This document shows positions 42,542 to 51,118 of a stretch of 64,000 nucleotides of DNA, piece after piece. The DNA comes from Streptomyces sp. NBC_01288 (GTDB lineage: Bacteria > Actinomycetota > Actinomycetes > Streptomycetales > Streptomycetaceae), in the NCBI RefSeq assembly GCF_035982055.1, contig NZ_CP108427.1, positions 6,137,001-6,201,000 on the forward strand, in the 5' to 3' direction. The first letter of the stretch is position 1; each line of letters starts with the position of its first letter. The notes beneath the pieces are model-generated. The model was not told the DNA's origin. It did not search any database and worked only from the letters and a program-made list of their open reading frames with translations. The position numbers and the translations under genes were made by a program.

Positions 42542-43058
42542 CACCGGCCGACAGCCGCCAAGCCCACCCAGCGTGCTGGCGAGACGCGGCCGCGTCCCCT
42601 CGCGCCGGTCCCGGATCTGCCCAAGGCGGCGGTCGCCACCCGTGCTTCCCACTTCACCGGCCGCTAGCCGCTGAGCCAGCCCGGCGTGCAGGCGAGACGC
42701 GAACGCGCCCCGTCGCACCGGCCCGGATCAGCCTAAGGCGGCAGTACTCACCGCGCCCTCGCACCCCACCGGCGGGTAGCCGCTGAGCCAGCCCGGCGTG
42801 CTGGCGAGATGCGAACGCGCCCCGTCGCACCGGCCCGGATCAGCCCAAGGCGGCAGTACTCACCGCACCCTCGCACCCCACCGGCGGGTAGCCGCTGAGC
42901 CGACCCGGCGTGCTGGCGAGGCGCGGCCGCGTCCCCTCGCACCGGCCCGGATCTACCCAGGGGGCAGTCCCCCCCCGCACCCTCCCACCCCACCGGCCGA
43001 TAGCCGCTAAGCCGGCCCGGCGTGCTGGTGAGACGCGAACGCGTCCCCTCGCACCGGC
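42542..43058. repeat. five tandem 112-bp repeats
   Basis: Units start at 42542, 42655, 42767, 42879 and 42991 (periods 113, 112, 112, 112). Each begins CACCGGC and contains TAGCCGCTGAGCC, CGGCGTGCTGGCGAG and CACCGGCCCGGAT-like blocks. Units 2 and 3 are nearly identical and the outer ones are more decayed. Confidence 0.88.
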
Positions 43059-43283
43059 TTGCTACGCAGTGCAGGTAGGGGCCCGCCCACCTTGGCCACC
43101 CGTCCTTCCGGGCCGCTCGCTCGCTTCTGAAACGGGCTGGAGCGGCCCTAGTCAAGGGTGGAGCGGAGCGGAATCGGCGTAGCCGACGCGACCGCAGGGA
43201 GCGCCCTTTACTCGGGCCGTGGAAGCACGACACTGGCTGAGAAGCGAGTGGCCCAACGTTCACTGGGAAGTGCCGGGGATGGG

Positions 43284-43321
43284 AAAGGGCCGCCGTGTCC
43301 CGAAGGATTCAGCGGCCCTTT
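43284..43321 (-). terminator. terminator of POT transporter gene
   Basis: AAAGGGCCGC and GCGGCCCTTT pair perfectly (10 bp, 18-nt loop) and give a T-run on the minus strand. It starts 23 nt past the transporter stop at 43344. Confidence 0.8.
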
Positions 43322-43343
43322 GGCGCGTTGCCGTAGACGACTG

Positions 43344-44840
43344 TCAGTGGACGTCGCCCATGAGGTGCTTGACCTTCTTGCGGTACATCCAGACCGCTGC
43401 GCCCGCGAGGACCGCGAGGGCCGCTTCGAGGGTGACGATGCCTGTCTTGTTGAGGTTGACGCCGGCGATGGAGAGGAGGCCTGTCGTGGCGTCGCCTGCT
43501 GTCACCGCCAGGAACCAGACGCCCATCATCTGGGAGGCGTACTTCTCGGGGGCCATCTTCGTGGTGACGGAGAGGCCGACGGGGGAGAGGGTCAGTTCGC
43601 CGACCGTCTGGACGAAGTAGATCGCCACGAGCCACATCGCCGCCGCCTTGTGACCGCCGTCGGCGATCGCGAGGGGGGCCAGGAAGAGGAAGAAGGACGC
43701 GCCGATCAGGATCAGGCCCATCGCGAACTTGGTCGCCGTGCTCGGCTCCTTGCCGCGGCGGGCCAGGGCCAGCCAGGCCCAGGCGAAGACCGGGGCCAGG
43801 GCCATGATGAGGACCGGGTTGACCGACTGGTACCAGGAGATCGGGAAGTTCCAGCCGAAGACGGTGTTCTTCGCGGAGGAGTCGGCGAACAGGGACACCG
43901 TCGAGCCGCCCTGGTCGTAGATCATCCAGAAGACCGCCGCGGCGACGAAGAACCAGATGTACGCGGACATCTTCGACTGGTCGGCGCGGTCGAGGTCCTT
44001 GTCGCGCTTGATGCGAGCGATGACCAGGACCGGGATGAGCAGGCCGGCGACGGTGATCGGGACCAGCAGCCAGTTCAGGGTGTAGTGGCCGGAGAAGCCG
44101 ACGATCGCGTAGAAGACGACCGCGACCGCCGCCCAGAACGCCGACTTGCGCAGGGTGGCCGCCTTCTCCTCGGCGGACAGCGGCGTGGGGACGATGTCCG
44201 AGCGGGAGCTGAGGTGACGCGTGCCGAGCAGGTACTGGGCGAGGCCGATGGCCATGCCGACCGCGGCGAGCGCGAAGCCGAGGTGCCAGTTGTAGTTCTC
44301 GCCGACGGTACCGATGGCCAGCGGCGCGGCGAACGCGCCGATGTTGATGCCGATGTAGAAGAGCGTGAAGCCGCCGTCACGGCGCGGGTCGTCCGGGCCC
44401 TCGTAGAGGTGGCCGACCATCGTGGAGATGTTGGCCTTGAGGAGCCCCGAGCCGATCGCCACCAGGCCCAGGCCCGCGAAGAACGTGCCCGAGGACGGGA
44501 GGGCCAGGGTGAGGTGGCCGAGCATGATGATCACGCCGGCGACAGCGACCGTCTTGCGGGGGCCGAGGACCCGGTCCGCGAACCAGCCGCCGGGGAGGGC
44601 GAGCAGGTACACGAGCGACAGGTACACCGAGTAGATCGCGGTCGCGGTGGCCGCGCTCATGTGCAGGCCGCCCGGTGCCACCAGGTACAGCGGGAGGAGG
44701 GCCTTCATGCCGTAGTAGGAGAATCGCTCCCACATCTCGGTCATGAAGAGAGTGGCCAGTCCGCGGGGGTGGCCGAAGAAGGTCGTCTCGGAACCGGGGG
44801 TGCCCGGAGTCACCGAGTCCTTCGTCAGGCTGGACGCCAT
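43344..44840 (-). CDS. POT-family proton-coupled oligopeptide transporter
   Basis: 498 aa, about 14 hydrophobic segments. The POT signature EMWERFSYYGMKALLPLYL (ExxER, needed for proton coupling) and GGWFADRVLGPRKTV are intact. It imports di- and tripeptides with protons. AAGGA lies 6 nt before the ATG at 44840; the longer frame is not used. Monocistronic with a hairpin after the stop. Upstream control may involve the GACCTT/AAGGTC inverted repeat at 45037-45067. Confidence 0.95.
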   Translation of the reverse strand: MASSLTKDSVTPGTPGSETTFFGHPRGLATLFMTEMWERFSYYGMKALLPLYLVAPGGLHMSAATATAIYSVYLSLVYLLALPGGWFADRVLGPRKTVAVAGVIIMLGHLTLALPSSGTFFAGLGLVAIGSGLLKANISTMVGHLYEGPDDPRRDGGFTLFYIGINIGAFAAPLAIGTVGENYNWHLGFALAAVGMAIGLAQYLLGTRHLSSRSDIVPTPLSAEEKAATLRKSAFWAAVAVVFYAIVGFSGHYTLNWLLVPITVAGLLIPVLVIARIKRDKDLDRADQSKMSAYIWFFVAAAVFWMIYDQGGSTVSLFADSSAKNTVFGWNFPISWYQSVNPVLIMALAPVFAWAWLALARRGKEPSTATKFAMGLILIGASFFLFLAPLAIADGGHKAAAMWLVAIYFVQTVGELTLSPVGLSVTTKMAPEKYASQMMGVWFLAVTAGDATTGLLSIAGVNLNKTGIVTLEAALAVLAGAAVWMYRKKVKHLMGDVH

Positions 44841-45317
44841 GGTCGTTCCTTGCTGGTTCGGGACGCGCTTGCAGTGGGGGTCCCCCCTCTGGGGGAGGTC
44901 GCGCGCCCGGTGGGGGGCGGCCGGCACCGGCGGGATCGGCACGTCCGTCCCCACGCCCTCGGGGAGTCCGCCCCGGGGCACCCGGCCACAGGTCATTCCT
45001 TTCAAGGCTGGCGACAGCCAGCCCGCACACAAAAGAGACCTTCAGCTATAAACGCTCGCCAAAGGTCCCCGGTGTTGCTACAGGCGTTCAGGTCACCATA
45101 CGGCAGGACACCGCCGGAAATGGAAGGACTTGAGACATCGATCACAGGGATAAGTGGAACCGTGGTCGATCTTTCGAAGGTGGATACAAGGATCGCATCC
45201 CACAGGCACAGGTTCGGACCAGATTCTTCACCGCTGAGAATCCGACTTGCCCCAAGGTAAGAATCACTCGTGGCGATCACACCCCGACCGCTGTCCGAGG
45301 CGGACTACCATCACCTC
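44841..45317. other. non-coding gap upstream of the POT gene and response regulator
   Basis: 477 bp without a credible gene. It holds a shortened copy of the GGGGGTCCCCCC/GGGGGAGG palindromic element (44874-44898), a perfect GGCTGGC-GACA-GCCAGCC hairpin (45006-45023), and GACCTT/AAGGTC (45037-45042 and 45062-45067) flanking a TATAAA-like stretch that could be the -10 region of the minus-strand POT promoter. Confidence 0.5.
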
Positions 45318-45995
45318 ATGACCCGTGTACTGCTCGCCGAGGACGACGCGTCCATCTCGGAGCCGCTGGCCCGCGCTTTGCGACGGGAAGGTTACGAGGT
45401 CGAGGTGCGCGAGGACGGACCGACAGCGCTCGACGCCGGCATCCAGGGCGGCATCGACCTGTGTGTCCTGGACCTGGGCCTGCCCGGCATGGACGGCCTG
45501 GAAGTGGCCCGCCGACTGCGCGCCGAGGGCCACACCGTCCCCATCCTCATCCTGACCGCGCGCGCCGACGAGGTGGACACAGTCGTCGGCCTCGACGCGG
45601 GCGCCGACGACTACGTCACCAAACCCTTCCGGCTCGCCGAACTGCTCGCCCGCGTCCGGGCCCTGCTCCGGCGCGGCGCGGCCGAGCCCGCGCAGCCGCC
45701 CGCCACGCACGGCGTCCGTATCGACGTCGAGTCCCACCGTGCGTGGATGGGCGACGAGGAACTCCAGCTCACCGCGAAGGAGTTCGACCTGCTGCGGGTG
45801 CTTGTGCGGGACGCCGGGCGGGTGGTGACCCGTGACCAGTTGATGCGCGAGGTGTGGGACACGACGTGGTGGTCGTCGACCAAGACCCTCGACATGCACA
45901 TCTCCTGGCTGCGGAAGAAGCTCGGTGACGATGCGGCCAACCCTCGGTACATCGCGACGGTGCGGGGTGTGGGTTTCCGGTTCGAGAAGAGCTAG
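45318..45995 (+). CDS. OmpR-family response regulator
   Basis: 225 aa from ATG 45318 (MTRVLLAEDD); a GTG at 45270 would add 16 unusual residues. Receiver domain with acidic pocket AEDD, phospho-acceptor Asp in CVLDLGLPGMDG, and Lys in YVTKPFRLAEL; winged-helix C terminus (LTAKEFDLLRVLVRDAGRVV, YIATVRGVGFRFE). It pairs with the sensor kinase 138 nt downstream. Target genes unknown. Confidence 0.95.
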   Translation: MTRVLLAEDDASISEPLARALRREGYEVEVREDGPTALDAGIQGGIDLCVLDLGLPGMDGLEVARRLRAEGHTVPILILTARADEVDTVVGLDAGADDYVTKPFRLAELLARVRALLRRGAAEPAQPPATHGVRIDVESHRAWMGDEELQLTAKEFDLLRVLVRDAGRVVTRDQLMREVWDTTWWSSTKTLDMHISWLRKKLGDDAANPRYIATVRGVGFRFEKS

Positions 45996-46057
45996 GTCGG
46001 TTTACGCGCGTCATCGCCATGGTGGCTTGGGTGGGTGCGCGGGTGCTGGCTGCGTAT

Positions 46058-46106
46058 GGCTGGTCGCGCAGTTCCCCGCGCCCCTGAAGCGCCCCTAAAG
46101 GGGCGC
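46058..46106 (-). repeat. 28-bp dispersed repeat, copy 2, with adjoining hairpin
   Basis: 46058-46085 is the exact inverse of 517-544. It is followed by a perfect GCGCCCC-TAAA-GGGGCGC hairpin (46089-46106). It lies between the response-regulator and sensor-kinase genes and may attenuate or process their common message. Confidence 0.75.
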
Positions 46107-46133
46107 TGACGTCACCCTTTCTCGGAGAGTCCC

Positions 46134-47411
46134 GTGCGTCGTCGTCTTATTCAGTCCACCCTCGCCGTGGTGCTCGTGGTCATCGCCGTCTTCGGTGTGT
46201 CTCTTGTCATCGTGGAGACGCGGACCATCAGCAACAGCGCCCAGGAACGCGTGGATTCCGAGGCGCTCCGGCTGGCCAGCATCGTGGACAGCCGGATCCT
46301 CGGGGCGGAGATCGTCGACTCCGAGGTGCTGCGCACGCAGGTCACGGAGGACCGTTACGCCGTGATCCGCATCCCGGGCGACCCGGTGATCGAGGTGGGT
46401 ACCAAGCCGGCCGGTGACGTCATCCGCTCCACCGCCAAGGGCGAGGAGGGCGAGACGGTCACCGTGGAGGAGCCCCGCTCGACCGTCACCCGTGAGGTCG
46501 GGCGGACGCTGCTCATCATCGGCGCCGTCGCCCTGCTCGCCGTGGTCGCCGCCGTACTGCTCGCCGTACGCCAGGCCAACCGCCTCGCCTCGCCGCTCAC
46601 CGACCTCGCGGAGACCGCCGAACGGCTCGGTTCCGGTGACCCGCGGCCCCGGCACAAGCGGTACAGCGTGCCCGAGCTGGACCGGGTCGCCGACGTCCTC
46701 GACTCCTCCGCCGAGCGCATCGCCCGCATGCTCACCGCCGAGCGACGGCTGGCTGCCGATGCTTCACACCAGCTGCGTACGCCGCTGACCGCGCTGTCCA
46801 TGCGGCTGGAGGAGATCACCCTCACCGACGACCCGGACACGGTGAAGGAGGAGGCGACGATCGCGCTGACGCAGGTCGAGCGGCTCACAGATGTCGTGGA
46901 GCGGCTGCTGACGAACGCGCGTGACCCCCGTACCGGTTCCGCCGTCTCCTTCGACCTCGACGAGGTCATCCAGCAGCAGCTCGCCGAGTGGCGCCCCGCC
47001 TACCGCAGCGAGGGGCGCGCGATCGTCAGCTCGGGCAAGCGGCATCTCCAGGCCGTCGGCACCCCGGGCGCCGTCGCGCAGGTGCTGGCCGCGCTGATCG
47101 AGAACTCCCTGATGCACGGCGGCGGCACGGTCGCCCTGCGCACCCGCGTCACCGGCAACCAGGCCGTCGTAGAAGTCACGGATGAGGGGCCCGGCGTTCC
47201 CACGGACCTCGGTGCTCGCATCTTCGAGCGGACGATCAGCGGTCGTAACTCCACCGGGATCGGGCTCGCGGTCGCCCGGGACCTCGCGGAGGCGGACGGC
47301 GGGCGGCTGGAGATGTTGCAGGCGCAGCCGCCGGTGTTCGGGCTGTTCCTGTCGCGTACGCCGCCGACCAAGCGGGTGCCGGTGGACGACGACGAGCCCA
47401 CGGTCCGCTAG
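46134..47411 (+). CDS. sensor histidine kinase
   Basis: 425 aa. Membrane segments at about 7-28 and 124-146 enclose an extracytoplasmic sensor of about 95 residues. HAMP and DHp with phospho-His in ADASHQLRTPLTALSMRLEE, N-box IENSLMHGGG, G1 VTDEGPGVP and G2 NSTGIGLAVARDLAE follow. Starts at GTG with GGAGAG upstream. Partner of the OmpR-type regulator; the signal is unknown. Confidence 0.95.
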   Translation: MRRRLIQSTLAVVLVVIAVFGVSLVIVETRTISNSAQERVDSEALRLASIVDSRILGAEIVDSEVLRTQVTEDRYAVIRIPGDPVIEVGTKPAGDVIRSTAKGEEGETVTVEEPRSTVTREVGRTLLIIGAVALLAVVAAVLLAVRQANRLASPLTDLAETAERLGSGDPRPRHKRYSVPELDRVADVLDSSAERIARMLTAERRLAADASHQLRTPLTALSMRLEEITLTDDPDTVKEEATIALTQVERLTDVVERLLTNARDPRTGSAVSFDLDEVIQQQLAEWRPAYRSEGRAIVSSGKRHLQAVGTPGAVAQVLAALIENSLMHGGGTVALRTRVTGNQAVVEVTDEGPGVPTDLGARIFERTISGRNSTGIGLAVARDLAEADGGRLEMLQAQPPVFGLFLSRTPPTKRVPVDDDEPTVR

Positions 47412-47433
47412 GGACCGGAGGGAGCGGGCGGGT

Positions 47434-47976
47434 TCAGCTCACGTGCTGCTTGGGGCGGGGGAGCGGCTCGCGCTGGGGCTCGATGAGGGGGGTATCCGCC
47501 TTCGCGACGGGTTCCCCGGCCTCATCCTCGTCCTCGCCGTCGTCCTCCGCCGGGAGCGCCTTGAACACCCAGCTGCGGTACGACCAGAAGCGGAACAGCG
47601 TCGCGATGCCGATGCCGAGCACCTTGAAGACGTTGCGTTGCAGCGAGCTGTCCCAGCCGAAGCCGTAGATCGCCGCGAACAGGATGCCGTTCTCGATCAC
47701 CAGGCCGACCAGGCTGAACGCCAGGAACAGGCTCAGTTCCTTGGTGCGGGCGCTCTTGTCGCGGTCACGGTAGGTGAAGTACCGGAAGCCTACGTAGTTG
47801 CACGCGATGGCGACGATCGTCGCGATCACGTTGGCACGCACGGCCTGCAGGCTGGTCAGATGCCACAGCAGATTCGAGACCGCGAAGTTCACCACGGTGC
47901 CCACCACGCCCACCGCGCCGAACTTGGCGACCTCGCGGGCGAGCCGTTTGAAAGGCCCTTCGGAACCAGGCTCCAT
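47434..47976 (-). CDS. GtrA-family membrane protein
   Basis: 180 aa with four hydrophobic segments: FGAVGVVGTVVNFAVSNLLW, ANVIATIVAIACNYVGFRYF, LFLAFSLVGLVIENGILFAA and LGIGIATLFRFWSYRSWVF. GtrA-like proteins are thought to help move or hold polyprenyl-linked sugars during cell-wall polysaccharide assembly. An acidic Pro-rich tail follows. It converges with the sensor kinase and is divergent from purK. Weak ribosome site, so the start is approximate. Confidence 0.92.
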   Translation of the reverse strand: MEPGSEGPFKRLAREVAKFGAVGVVGTVVNFAVSNLLWHLTSLQAVRANVIATIVAIACNYVGFRYFTYRDRDKSARTKELSLFLAFSLVGLVIENGILFAAIYGFGWDSSLQRNVFKVLGIGIATLFRFWSYRSWVFKALPAEDDGEDEDEAGEPVAKADTPLIEPQREPLPRPKQHVS

Positions 47977-48139
47977 GGTTGTGCAGGCCCCCGTCTTCTC
48001 GGATTCTCGACCCAGCCATGCTAACCACCGCTTTCCCCCGGCGCCCGTGAAGCCGCTCACAGGTCGGGAAGAGACCCGGAAAAGAACGGTAAGAGATACG
48101 GAAATCAGGCCGCCCCGGCGTGACCGATACCCTGGGGGA

Positions 48140-49279
48140 GTGACGTTCCCGGTAGTCGGCATGGTCGGCGGGGGGCAGCTCGCTCGTATGACACACGAGG
48201 CGGGCATCCCGCTCGGCATCAAATTCAAGCTCCTCAGTGACACCCCTCAGGATTCCGCGGCGCAGGTCGTCGGCGATGTCGTCATCGGCGACTACCGCGA
48301 CCTCGACACGCTGCGTGACTTCGCGCGGGGCTGCGACGTGATCACCTTCGATCACGAACACGTACCCACCGAGCATCTGCGTGCCCTGGAGGCGGACGGC
48401 ATCCCCGTGCGCCCCGGCCCGGACGCGCTCGTGCACGCCCAGGACAAGGGTGTGATGCGCGCGAAGCTCGTCGAGATCGGCGTGCCGTGCCCGCGGCACC
48501 GGCTAGTCAGCGACCCGGCGGACGTCGTCGCGTTCGCGGCGGAGGGCGACGGCTTCCCCGTCGTCCTCAAGACCGTCCGCGGCGGCTACGACGGCAAGGG
48601 CGTGTGGGTCGTCGACTCCCCGGAGGAGGCCGCCGACCCGTTCCGCGCCGGCGTCCCCGTCCTCGCCGAGGAGAAGGTCGACTTCGTGCGGGAGCTGGCG
48701 GCGAACGTCGTACGCTCCCCGCACGGCCAGGCCGTCGCCTACCCGGTCGTCGAGTCCCAGCAGGTCAACGGGGTCTGCGACACGGTCATCGCGCCCGCCC
48801 CCGATCTGGAGGAGTCCCTCGCGCTCCACGCCGAGGAGATGGCGCTGCGCATCGCCAAGGAACTCGGAGTCGTCGGCCACCTCGCCGTCGAACTGTTCCA
48901 GACCCGCGACGGTCGCATCCTCGTCAACGAACTCGCCATGCGCCCGCACAACTCCGGTCACTGGACCCAGGACGGCGCGATCACCAGCCAGTTCGCGAAC
49001 CACGTCCGCGCGGTCCTCGACCTCCCGCTGGGCGATCCGCGCGCACGGGCCCCCTGGACCGTGATGTGTAACGTTCTCGGCGGCGACTACCCGGACATGT
49101 ACTCCGCGTACCTGCACTGCATGGCCCGGGACCCCCAGCTGAAGATCCACATGTACGGCAAGGACGTGAAGCCCGGCCGCAAGGTGGGCCACGTCAACAC
49201 CTACGGCGACGACCTGGACGACGTCCTGGACCGCGCCCGCCACGCAGCCGGCTATCTGAGAGGCACGATCACCGAATGA
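48140..49279 (+). CDS. purK: N5-carboxyaminoimidazole ribonucleotide synthase
   Basis: 379 aa ATP-grasp enzyme: VVGMVGGGQLARM at the N terminus, ATP-binding FPVVLKTVRGGYDGKGVWVV, RILVNELAMRPHNSGHWT and NVLGGDYPDMY. It makes N5-CAIR from AIR, bicarbonate and ATP in purine synthesis. GTG start at 48140. Overlaps purE by 4 nt (ATGA). Confidence 0.97.
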   Translation: MTFPVVGMVGGGQLARMTHEAGIPLGIKFKLLSDTPQDSAAQVVGDVVIGDYRDLDTLRDFARGCDVITFDHEHVPTEHLRALEADGIPVRPGPDALVHAQDKGVMRAKLVEIGVPCPRHRLVSDPADVVAFAAEGDGFPVVLKTVRGGYDGKGVWVVDSPEEAADPFRAGVPVLAEEKVDFVRELAANVVRSPHGQAVAYPVVESQQVNGVCDTVIAPAPDLEESLALHAEEMALRIAKELGVVGHLAVELFQTRDGRILVNELAMRPHNSGHWTQDGAITSQFANHVRAVLDLPLGDPRARAPWTVMCNVLGGDYPDMYSAYLHCMARDPQLKIHMYGKDVKPGRKVGHVNTYGDDLDDVLDRARHAAGYLRGTITE

Positions 49280-49815
49280 GCTCCGTCGCAGGACCCGTCG
49301 TAGGAATCGTCATGGGGTCGGACTCCGACTGGTCCGTCATGGAGGGTGCCGCGAAGGCCCTCGACGAGTTCGAGATCGCGTACGAGGTCGACGTCCTCTC
49401 CGCGCACCGCATGCCCCGCGAGATGATCACGTACGGGGAGCGGGCCGACGGCCGCGGTCTCAAGGTGATCGTCGCGGGTGCGGGCGGCGCCGCCCACCTC
49501 CCGGGCATGCTCGCCTCGGTGACGCCGCTGCCGGTGATCGGCGTCCCCGTGCCGCTGAAGTACCTGGACGGCATGGACTCGTTGCTGTCCATCGTGCAGA
49601 TGCCGGCCGGTGTCCCCGTCGCCACCGTCTCGGTCGCCGGAGCGCGCAACGCGGGGCTGCTCGCCGCCCGCATCCTGGCCACGCACGACGACGAACTCCT
49701 CGTCCGTATGCGGGAGTTCCAGCAGGAGCTGAACGACCAGGCCACCGAGAAGGGCAAGCGGCTGCGGGCCAAGGTCGAGGGCGCGAGCGGCAGCGGCTTC
49801 GGCTTCGGGAAGTGA
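49276..49815 (+). CDS. purE: N5-carboxyaminoimidazole ribonucleotide mutase
   Basis: 179 aa. The conserved core is GIVMGSDSDWSVMEGAAKAL, VLSAHRMPREM, VAGAGGAAHLPGMLAS and PLPVIGVPVPLKYLDGMDSL. It rearranges N5-CAIR to CAIR. Overlaps both purK and the following dipeptidase gene by 4 nt each, so the three are translationally coupled. Confidence 0.98.
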   Translation: MSSVAGPVVGIVMGSDSDWSVMEGAAKALDEFEIAYEVDVLSAHRMPREMITYGERADGRGLKVIVAGAGGAAHLPGMLASVTPLPVIGVPVPLKYLDGMDSLLSIVQMPAGVPVATVSVAGARNAGLLAARILATHDDELLVRMREFQQELNDQATEKGKRLRAKVEGASGSGFGFGK

Positions 49816-50999
49816 CGGCGATGACGTCACTGGACCAAGCCCGGGAGATACTCCGCGAGTTCCCGGTCGTCGACGGGCACAACGACCTGCCCTGGGCGCT
49901 GCGCAACCAGGTCACCTACGACCTCGACGCCCGCGACATCGCCGTAGCGCAGAACGCGCACCTGCACACCGACATCCCGCGCCTGCGTGAGGGCGGCGTC
50001 GGTGCGCAGTACTGGTCGGTGTACGTGCGCTCGGACCTGCCCGACCCGGTGTCGATGACGCTCGAACAGATCGACTGCGTACGGCAGTTGCTCGCCCGTT
50101 ACCCGCAGGACCTGGCGCCCGCGCTGACCGCCGCGGACATGGAGTCGGCGCGCGGGGAGGGCCGTATCGCCTCGTTGATGGGGGCGGAGGGCGGGCACTC
50201 GATCGCCAACTCCCTCGGCACGCTGCGGGGGTTGTACGCGCTCGGCGTCCGCTACATGACGCTCACCCACAACGACAACGTGGCGTGGGCGGACTCGGCG
50301 ACGGACGAGCCGGGGGTCGGCGGACTGTCGGCGTTCGGGCGTGAGGTCGTGCGGGAGATGAACCGCGAGGGCATGCTCGTCGACCTCTCGCACGTGGCGG
50401 CGACGACGATGCGCGACGCGCTGGACACCTCGACGGCCCCGGTGATCTTCTCCCACTCGTCGTCACGGGCCGTCTGTGACCACCCGCGCAACATCCCCGA
50501 CGACGTGCTGGAGCGACTGCCCGGCAACGGCGGCATGGCGATGGTGACGTTCGTACCGAAGTTCGTGCTCCAGGCCGCCGTCGACTGGACCGCCGCGGCC
50601 GACGACAACATGCGCGCGCACGGGCTGCACCACCTGGAGACCACCGAAGAGGCGATGAAGGTGCACCACGCCTTCGAGGAGCTCCACCCGCGCCCGATCG
50701 CGACCGTCTCCACGGTCGCCGACCACCTCGACCACATGCGCGAGGTCGCCGGCGTCGACCACCTCGGCATCGGCGGCGACTACGACGGCACGGCCTTCAC
50801 CCCCGACGGCCTGAACGACGTGTCCGGCTACCCGAACCTCATCGCGGAACTGCTCGACCGCGGCTGGTCCAAGGCCGACCTCGCCAAGCTGACCTGGAAG
50901 AACGCGGTACGGGTGCTGGGCGCGGCCGAGGACGTCGCGCGCGGGACCCGGGCGACGCGGGGGCCGTCGAACGCGACGATCGAGTCGCTGGACGGCTGA
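49812..50999 (+). CDS. M19-family membrane-dipeptidase-type hydrolase
   Basis: 395 aa. Zinc ligands and active-site residues of renal-dipeptidase-like enzymes are present: DGHND at 21-25, SLMGAEGGHSI (bridging Glu), TLTHNDNVAWADS, DLSHVAATTM, FSHSSSRAVCDHPRNI and GIGGDYDGTAF. It hydrolyses dipeptides, often with D-residues at the C-terminal side. The start overlaps the purE stop (GTGA). No signal peptide, so it is cytoplasmic. It resembles the structurally studied S. coelicolor enzyme from memory. Confidence 0.95.
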   Translation: MTAMTSLDQAREILREFPVVDGHNDLPWALRNQVTYDLDARDIAVAQNAHLHTDIPRLREGGVGAQYWSVYVRSDLPDPVSMTLEQIDCVRQLLARYPQDLAPALTAADMESARGEGRIASLMGAEGGHSIANSLGTLRGLYALGVRYMTLTHNDNVAWADSATDEPGVGGLSAFGREVVREMNREGMLVDLSHVAATTMRDALDTSTAPVIFSHSSSRAVCDHPRNIPDDVLERLPGNGGMAMVTFVPKFVLQAAVDWTAAADDNMRAHGLHHLETTEEAMKVHHAFEELHPRPIATVSTVADHLDHMREVAGVDHLGIGGDYDGTAFTPDGLNDVSGYPNLIAELLDRGWSKADLAKLTWKNAVRVLGAAEDVARGTRATRGPSNATIESLDG

Positions 51000-51118
51000 C
51001 CGGCGCGGCGCGGGAGCGCCCACTCCCGCGCCGTACCCCGAACGCCCCGCCCACCGGGTGGCCCCCTCGCGGGCGTGCGACGGTGACCGTACTGCCGTAA
51101 CGACGTACGGAGCCCGCC

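Larger units (their letters stand above)
41940..43257. repeat. 1.3-kb repeat island bounded by about 160-bp inverted repeats
   Basis: The left arm (about 41940-42103) and right arm (about 43093-43257) are inverted copies. The core 64 bp (41983-42046 versus 43150-43213) differ at only two positions. Inside are two degenerate 112-bp-type units in one orientation (about 42134-42204 and 42296-42364), a nested palindromic segment (42213-42441), and five tandem units in the other orientation (42542-43058). No frame in it has family similarity. Both arms translate to the same ERSGIGxADATAGSALYS-like string, a known kind of spurious Streptomyces annotation. Function unknown. Confidence 0.85.

Noticed and set aside
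42542..43058. Tandem repeats as a CRISPR array
   Set aside because: Units of 112 bp are contiguous with no unique spacers, and no cas genes are nearby.
43158..45260. Plus-strand frame of 700 codons from the repeat island across the POT gene
   Set aside because: Starts in the inverted-repeat arm and continues antisense to the transporter. The ERSGIGVADATAGSALYS string is a repeat-derived artefact.
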